A stretch of 8,478 nucleotides of DNA from Candidatus Margulisiibacteriota bacterium (GTDB lineage Bacteria > Margulisbacteria > Termititenacia > Termititenacales > Termititenacaceae). Below are positions 5,011 to 8,478 of this stretch, in pieces. The position numbers were made by a program, and so were the translations under genes. Numbering within the stretch: the first letter of the stretch is position 1; the number at the start of each line of letters is the position of its first letter. Under the pieces are notes generated by a model. That model saw only the letters and a program-made list of their open reading frames with translations. It made no database searches and was not told where the DNA came from. The stretch covers positions 1-8,478 of the forward strand of contig JAISEH010000146.1 in NCBI GenBank assembly GCA_031264205.1, given 5' to 3'.

Positions 5011-5928
5011 ATGGTACATCAGCGCGATTTAGGCGAACGCAGGAAATTCATTACTTTTATGATACTGCCGCATAATTCCATGCGAGAGGTTTTCCGGCTT
5101 AATTTGCCGCGCTGGCTGGCGGTTACGCTGGGCGTATTTTTTGGACTAATAATCGTGTTGATCATCGTGTTTTTCCTGTATTCGTCGTATATCGCCGGAC
5201 GATTGCTGCATTATTACGCTTTGCAGGCGGAAAACCGCACGCAGGCCGCGCAGATCAAAACTTTTTACAACAAAACCAAGGAGCTGGAAACCGGCATTCA
5301 CGAGCTGGAGGAACGCGATCAGGAATTGCGCGAATTGCTGGGCTTAAAAAAAGCGCCGATCCGCAAGCCAAAATCCGGCGACACTTTGCTCAACGACTTG
5401 CCGCAGGCCATCTCCCAAAACATCGCTGGCTTGAGCGAGCAAATCGCCGCCAAAAAACTGGAGCTGGCTATGTTCCGCGACATCGGCTCGGCGCTGGTCG
5501 CGCAGTTTAATAATATTCCGTCGGAAAGTCCGGTGCCGGGCACCACTTGGTCGCGCTATGGTTTTCGCATTCATCCTTTTAGCGGCAAGACAGAATTTCA
5601 CGCCGGCGCGGATATTCCGATCTGGACCGGTTGTCCGGTCAAATCCACCGCCGACGGCTATGTGACTTATTCCGGCTGGGACAACGGCTTCGGCAATGTG
5701 GTGATCATTGATCATCAAAACGGCTACCGCACGATTTACGGACACAATCAGCGCAATGTGGTCAAACGCGGCGACCGCATCAAAAAAGGCCAAATCATCG
5801 CGCAGGCCGGCAGCACCGGCATTTCCACCGGACCGCATGTGCATTATCAGGTGGAATACCGCAACCGCACGCTCAATCCGGAAAACTTTTTAAATCTTAA
5901 TATTCGCTCGGCCAGACTGTTGCAGTAA
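5011..5928 (+). CDS. Membrane-anchored M23 (LytM-type) peptidoglycan endopeptidase
   Basis: A zinc metallo-endopeptidase expected to cut peptide cross-bridges in peptidoglycan from the periplasmic face of the inner membrane. The 305 residues comprise a short cytoplasmic N-terminus, one membrane helix (about 35-57), a coiled coil (about 65-112, rich in E/Q/L heptads), a linker, and a C-terminal M23 domain (about 180-295). The catalytic set looks complete: HAGAD with zinc ligands His197 and Asp201, His245 in YGHN, and HVH with His276 and His278 after GSTGISTGP. The start at 5011 is chosen for its AAGGAG and its position downstream of the promoter. A bactofilin gene follows 33 bp later. Pairing of M23 peptidases with bactofilins is known from shape systems such as H. 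pylori Csd1-CcmA, so a role in localised wall remodelling is inferred. An EnvC-like activator lacking activity is unlikely because the zinc ligands are intact. Confidence 0.92.
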   Translation: MVHQRDLGERRKFITFMILPHNSMREVFRLNLPRWLAVTLGVFFGLIIVLIIVFFLYSSYIAGRLLHYYALQAENRTQAAQIKTFYNKTKELETGIHELEERDQELRELLGLKKAPIRKPKSGDTLLNDLPQAISQNIAGLSEQIAAKKLELAMFRDIGSALVAQFNNIPSESPVPGTTWSRYGFRIHPFSGKTEFHAGADIPIWTGCPVKSTADGYVTYSGWDNGFGNVVIIDHQNGYRTIYGHNQRNVVKRGDRIKKGQIIAQAGSTGISTGPHVHYQVEYRNRTLNPENFLNLNIRSARLLQ

Positions 5929-5948
5929 ATCGCAAAAAAATGTAGTAT
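5920..5948 (+). promoter_or_regulatory. Weak possible internal promoter before the bactofilin gene
   Basis: TTGCAG (5920-5925), a 17-base spacer and TAGTAT (5943-5948) give modest matches to sigma70 hexamers. The start point would be near 5955, about seven bases before ATG 5962, which itself has no good Shine-Dalgarno. If real, it would allow separate, near-leaderless expression of bactofilin and rsmI. Chance occurrence is quite possible. Confidence 0.25.
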
Positions 5949-5961
5949 ACGCAAAGAAATT

Positions 5962-6354
5962 ATGGGCAAAAAAAGAAGAGATATCGGCGGCATTTACACA
6001 ATTCTGGGACCGGACACGAGTTTCAAAGGTATTCTGGACACGCAGGAATCCATGCGCATCGAGGGCAATTTTGACGGCACGATAAATTCGCAGGGTGATA
6101 TTTACATCGGCGAAGGTTCGGTGGTCAGCGCCAATGTTTACGGCAAACGCGTGATCGTCTCCGGCGAACTCAAAGGCACGGTCGAAGCGATCAACGGCCT
6201 GGAGATCACCGGCACTGGCCGTGTGTACGGCGACGTGACCGGCGACCGGCTCATTGTCGATGAGGGCGCGGTGTACAAAGGCAATGTCAATATGGACATT
6301 ATCACTTCCAAGAAAAAATACGAAGAGGAAAAACTCGGCCGTTCCGGCAGATAA
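5962..6354 (+). CDS. Bactofilin (polymer-forming cytoskeletal protein)
   Basis: A small protein that self-assembles, without nucleotide, into filaments or sheets of right-handed beta-helices, usually at the inner membrane, and recruits wall enzymes. It has 130 residues. Residues about 12-110 are the bactofilin (DUF583) core, with short beta-helix turns such as SMRIEGNFDGTI, GDIYIGEGSVVSANVYGKRV and GLEITGTGRVYGDVTGDRLI. The N-terminus (MGKKRRDIGGIYTILGPDT) and the C-terminus (KKKYEEEKLGRSGR) are short, charged tails with no membrane helix. Membrane binding, if any, would be via the N-terminal residues or a partner. It lies 33 bp after one M23 gene, with rsmI then another M23 gene downstream, so it is the likely scaffold for both hydrolases. 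Start support is ATG with only a weak purine stretch (AAAG) upstream. A symbol (bacA, ccmA) is not given because it depends on the lineage. Confidence 0.92.
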   Translation: MGKKRRDIGGIYTILGPDTSFKGILDTQESMRIEGNFDGTINSQGDIYIGEGSVVSANVYGKRVIVSGELKGTVEAINGLEITGTGRVYGDVTGDRLIVDEGAVYKGNVNMDIITSKKKYEEEKLGRSGR

Positions 6355-6357
6355 ACG

Positions 6358-7170
6358 ATGACGCTCGTTGTCTGCGGTCTGCCTATCGGCAATCCTGACG
6401 ATATCTCGCCGCGTGTCCTGCAAAATCTCCGCGCGGCCGACTTGATCGCCGCGGAAGACACGCGCACCGCCGCGCGGCTTTTGCAAAAATATGGCATCGC
6501 TAAAAAAATAATTTCTTTTTATGACCACAACGAGCTGGAAAGAACTCCGCAAATTTTGGCCATGCTCCAGGCCGGACAAACTGTCGCGCTGATCTCGGAA
6601 GCCGGTATGCCGCTGATTTCCGATCCGGGCTATCATCTTGTCGCCGCCGCGCAGGAAGCCGGTCTCGCCGTCGAGGTGATCCCCGGACCGACCGCGTTGA
6701 TCACCGCGCTGGCCGCTTCGGGTCTGCCGACCAATCGTTTTGCTTTTGAAGGTTTTTTGCCGGCCAAGTCGTCCGCTCGGCAAAACACTCTGCGAGAACT
6801 ACAAAAAGAAAGCCGCACGTTGATTTTTTATGAAGCGCCGCATCGCATCAGCGAAACTCTGCGGGACATTGCCAAAATTTTTCCTGAACGGCAGTGTTTC
6901 GTCGCGCGCGAATTAACTAAAAAATATCAAGAGTTTTTACGCGGCACCGCGGTGGAAATCTTGGCCAAATTAAAAACTCCCAAAGGAGAATTTGTCCTCG
7001 TATTGGCCGGTTGCAATCCGGCGGACAACGCGGAAATACCGCCGGAAATAAAAAATCTTTTGGCCGCGCTGCAAAAAGCCGGACTGCCGGACAGCCAGCG
7101 CGCGGATATCGCCGCCGAAACTTTCCAGCTACCTAGAAATCGTTTGAAAAAAATTATATACTCTCTGTAA
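6358..7170 (+). CDS. rsmI: RsmI, 16S rRNA (cytidine-1402-2'-O)-methyltransferase, with divergent motifs
   Basis: Transfers a methyl group from SAM to the 2'-OH of C1402 in 16S rRNA, near the decoding centre. The 270 residues match the family length and order: CGLPIGNPDDIS (6-17), DLIAAEDTR (28-36), SFYDHNE (53-59), ISEAGMPLISDPG (79-91), VIPGPTALITALAASGL (107-123), FEGFLPAK (130-137), YEAPHR (158-163), ARELTKKYQEFLRG near 190, GEFVLVLAG near 215, and a C-terminal HTH-like segment (LPDSQRADIAAETFQLPRNR). Differences from the usual consensus are LPIGNPDD for TPIGNLxD, SEAGMP for SDAGTP, and FYDHN for YHEHN. The overall sequence is intact, so I read a divergent RsmI; altered activity is possible. 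It starts three bases after the bactofilin stop with no Shine-Dalgarno, and its stop overlaps the next ATG by one base. This places it in the envelope operon despite an unrelated role. Confidence 0.92.
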   Translation: MTLVVCGLPIGNPDDISPRVLQNLRAADLIAAEDTRTAARLLQKYGIAKKIISFYDHNELERTPQILAMLQAGQTVALISEAGMPLISDPGYHLVAAAQEAGLAVEVIPGPTALITALAASGLPTNRFAFEGFLPAKSSARQNTLRELQKESRTLIFYEAPHRISETLRDIAKIFPERQCFVARELTKKYQEFLRGTAVEILAKLKTPKGEFVLVLAGCNPADNAEIPPEIKNLLAALQKAGLPDSQRADIAAETFQLPRNRLKKIIYSL

Positions 7171-8478
7171 TGAAGGAAGCCAAAAGGCAGATCGAGCAGA
7201 GGGGGTATATCTCTTTCGCTTTTTGTTCCAGCGACAGGTACGCGCCGCTTTATTTTAGATTTAGCTTGGCCGCGCTGATTGCCGCTTTGGCGTTGAGCGC
7301 GCTGTTGTGTTTTTTTACGCTTTACATCGCGCATCACGCTGGGCATTTTTTGCAGACCACTGCGGATTATCAAAAAATCATTTCGCAAAATCAGCTGCTG
7401 AACACCAAAATCCGCATCGCCGCGGAAAAACAGGCACAGGTCAAAGCGCATATTCACGAGCTTAAAACCCGCGAGGAAGAAATCAAGGAATTGGTGAACA
7501 ATAGTTTTGCGGAAATACAGCTTTCGGAAAAAGACCTGCAGGCTTATCCGTTGATCACGACGCACCGCATCGTCAGCAAAACCGGCGAGTTTGGCCGCGT
7601 CCTAATCGACAATAATATCGTCGTCGAATATTTTGACGACAGCGCCAAACCGCTGGCTTTTCAGCGCGCGCTGGTCACGGCGGAAAAACTCAAAGAGCTG
7701 CTGGCCGGACGGACAGGGCTGCGCAAATACGGCGTGAAAAAAAGCGGCAATTCGCTTTACGCCTACATCAACGATCAGCCGATTTTTGTCGTGCTCAAAG
7801 CGGACACCGCGCGTTTGCAAGAGCCACTGTCCCAACAAAAATTGGCCGACTACTGGCTGCACAATATCAAAACCGCGCTGGCCGGTCATCAGGAAAAAAT
7901 TTCCTGGCTGGAAAAGATTCCGTTCCTGCATCCGGAGCGGCGCCGTCAGAATACAATATACAAAACGTTGTATCCGAGCATCAATTATCCAGCCTACAGC
8001 GCCGCGCTGGATTCGCCAGAAACCAATCAACGCCTCAAGCAGGTGGAGCATTTGCTCAAAATGTCCCTGCAGGAAATCGCCGCTTATCGCAAATCTTTTC
8101 AGGAGCTGCAAGCCAATGTGCAGGCCTATCAGCAACATTTTGATCATACGCCGTCAATTTTTCCGGTCAAAAATTCTTACATTTATTCAGATTTCGGCTG
8201 GCGGCATCACCCGATAGCCAATGTAACGCGTTTTCACCGCGGAGTTGATTTGCCGGCATGGCACGGCGCGCCGATCCACGCCACAGCCGCCGGCGCTGTC
8301 AAAGACTCCGGCTGGTCGAGCAGTCTGGGCTATTATGTGGAAATCGAGCACAGCAGCGGATTTTCCACGCTTTACGGCCACAACTCCGCCAATCTGGTCG
8401 CGGCCGGACAAAAAGTGGAAAAAGGCCAGCTCATCGCGCGCGTGGGTTCGACAGGATTGTCCAATGGCAATCATTGCC
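7170..8478 (+). CDS. Second membrane-anchored M23 peptidase with an extra periplasmic domain, cut by the right edge
   Basis: The ATG at 7170 shares one base with the rsmI TAA, and the frame is open to the window end: 436 residues, no stop. It has a cytoplasmic N-terminus (RGYISFAF resembles RKFITFMI in the first M23 protein), a membrane helix (about 33-54), a coiled coil (66-110), an extra alpha/beta domain (about 140-238), a second coiled region (about 285-325) and the M23 domain (from about 330). Catalytic residues seen are His356 and Asp360 (HRGVD), His404 (YGHN) and His435. The sequence ends one base after codon 436 (H435-C436), where the second His of HxH is expected; that base is C, consistent with His. 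There is no Shine-Dalgarno, so translation is probably coupled to rsmI. It is likely a wall endopeptidase working with the bactofilin and the first M23 protein. Confidence 0.9.
   Translation, partial: MKEAKRQIEQRGYISFAFCSSDRYAPLYFRFSLAALIAALALSALLCFFTLYIAHHAGHFLQTTADYQKIISQNQLLNTKIRIAAEKQAQVKAHIHELKTREEEIKELVNNSFAEIQLSEKDLQAYPLITTHRIVSKTGEFGRVLIDNNIVVEYFDDSAKPLAFQRALVTAEKLKELLAGRTGLRKYGVKKSGNSLYAYINDQPIFVVLKADTARLQEPLSQQKLADYWLHNIKTALAGHQEKISWLEKIPFLHPERRRQNTIYKTLYPSINYPAYSAALDSPETNQRLKQVEHLLKMSLQEIAAYRKSFQELQANVQAYQQHFDHTPSIFPVKNSYIYSDFGWRHHPIANVTRFHRGVDLPAWHGAPIHATAAGAVKDSGWSSSLGYYVEIEHSSGFSTLYGHNSANLVAAGQKVEKGQLIARVGSTGLSNGNHC

Noticed and set aside
5890..6783. Minus-strand open frame of 297 codons opposite bactofilin and rsmI
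   Set aside because: It spans two confidently recognised plus-strand genes and their junction. The product has no domain character.
7786..8217. Plus-strand open frame of 143 codons inside the second M23 gene
   Set aside because: It is a +1 shadow of the M23 reading frame, which is open throughout from 7170 and carries the real motifs. The product is a Lys/Arg/Ser/Pro-rich artefact.

Overview
The window comes from a diderm (Gram-negative-type) bacterium. It encodes a TolC-family outer-membrane channel, a MacA/MacB-type efflux pump, a bactofilin and two inner-membrane-anchored M23 peptidoglycan hydrolases. The phylum cannot be fixed from sequence alone. Moderately GC-rich coding DNA with AT-rich promoters, SD-poor starts, and bactofilin genes mixed with M23 peptidases all fit an uncultured lineage such as Margulisbacteria, Elusimicrobiota or Omnitrophota; this is a guess.

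Layout. (1) 1-550: an AT-richer edge. A minus-strand gene runs off the left end, and a small XRE/HTH_3 regulator (219-506, plus) is transcribed divergently from it. Between them lie inverted and repeated copies of an ATGTGATAA-like half-site, probably operators for autoregulation. (2) About 554-689: a 136-bp gene-free element of nested palindromes that looks like a REP/MITE-type repeat. (3) 708-4907: an operon of a TolC-family channel, a MacA-like adaptor and MacB. The first two genes share one base and the last two are 4 bp apart. Together they would form a tripartite ABC efflux machine spanning both membranes. (4) 4956-8478: a cell-envelope cluster with its own sigma70-like promoter. It holds an M23 peptidase, a bactofilin, rsmI (16S rRNA 2'-O-methyltransferase) and a second M23 peptidase cut off by the right edge. 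The second peptidase lacks a stop codon within the window and carries an extra domain between its coiled coil and its catalytic domain.

How they work together. The first operon probably exports a drug, lipopeptide or other amphiphile. In the second cluster, the bactofilin could form a membrane-associated polymer that positions the two peptidases to remodel the wall locally (cell shape, stalk or division). rsmI lies in the same transcription unit without an obvious functional link, although its SAM-site motifs diverge from the family consensus.

No RNA gene, CRISPR array, insertion-sequence transposase or convincing intrinsic terminator was seen. There is no gene-free stretch longer than about 225 bp. 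The most unusual items are the extra-domain M23 peptidase in a bactofilin cluster, the nested palindromic repeat, the three-arm inverted-repeat system over the XRE start, the hairpin-poor MacA-like adaptor, and the divergent RsmI motifs.
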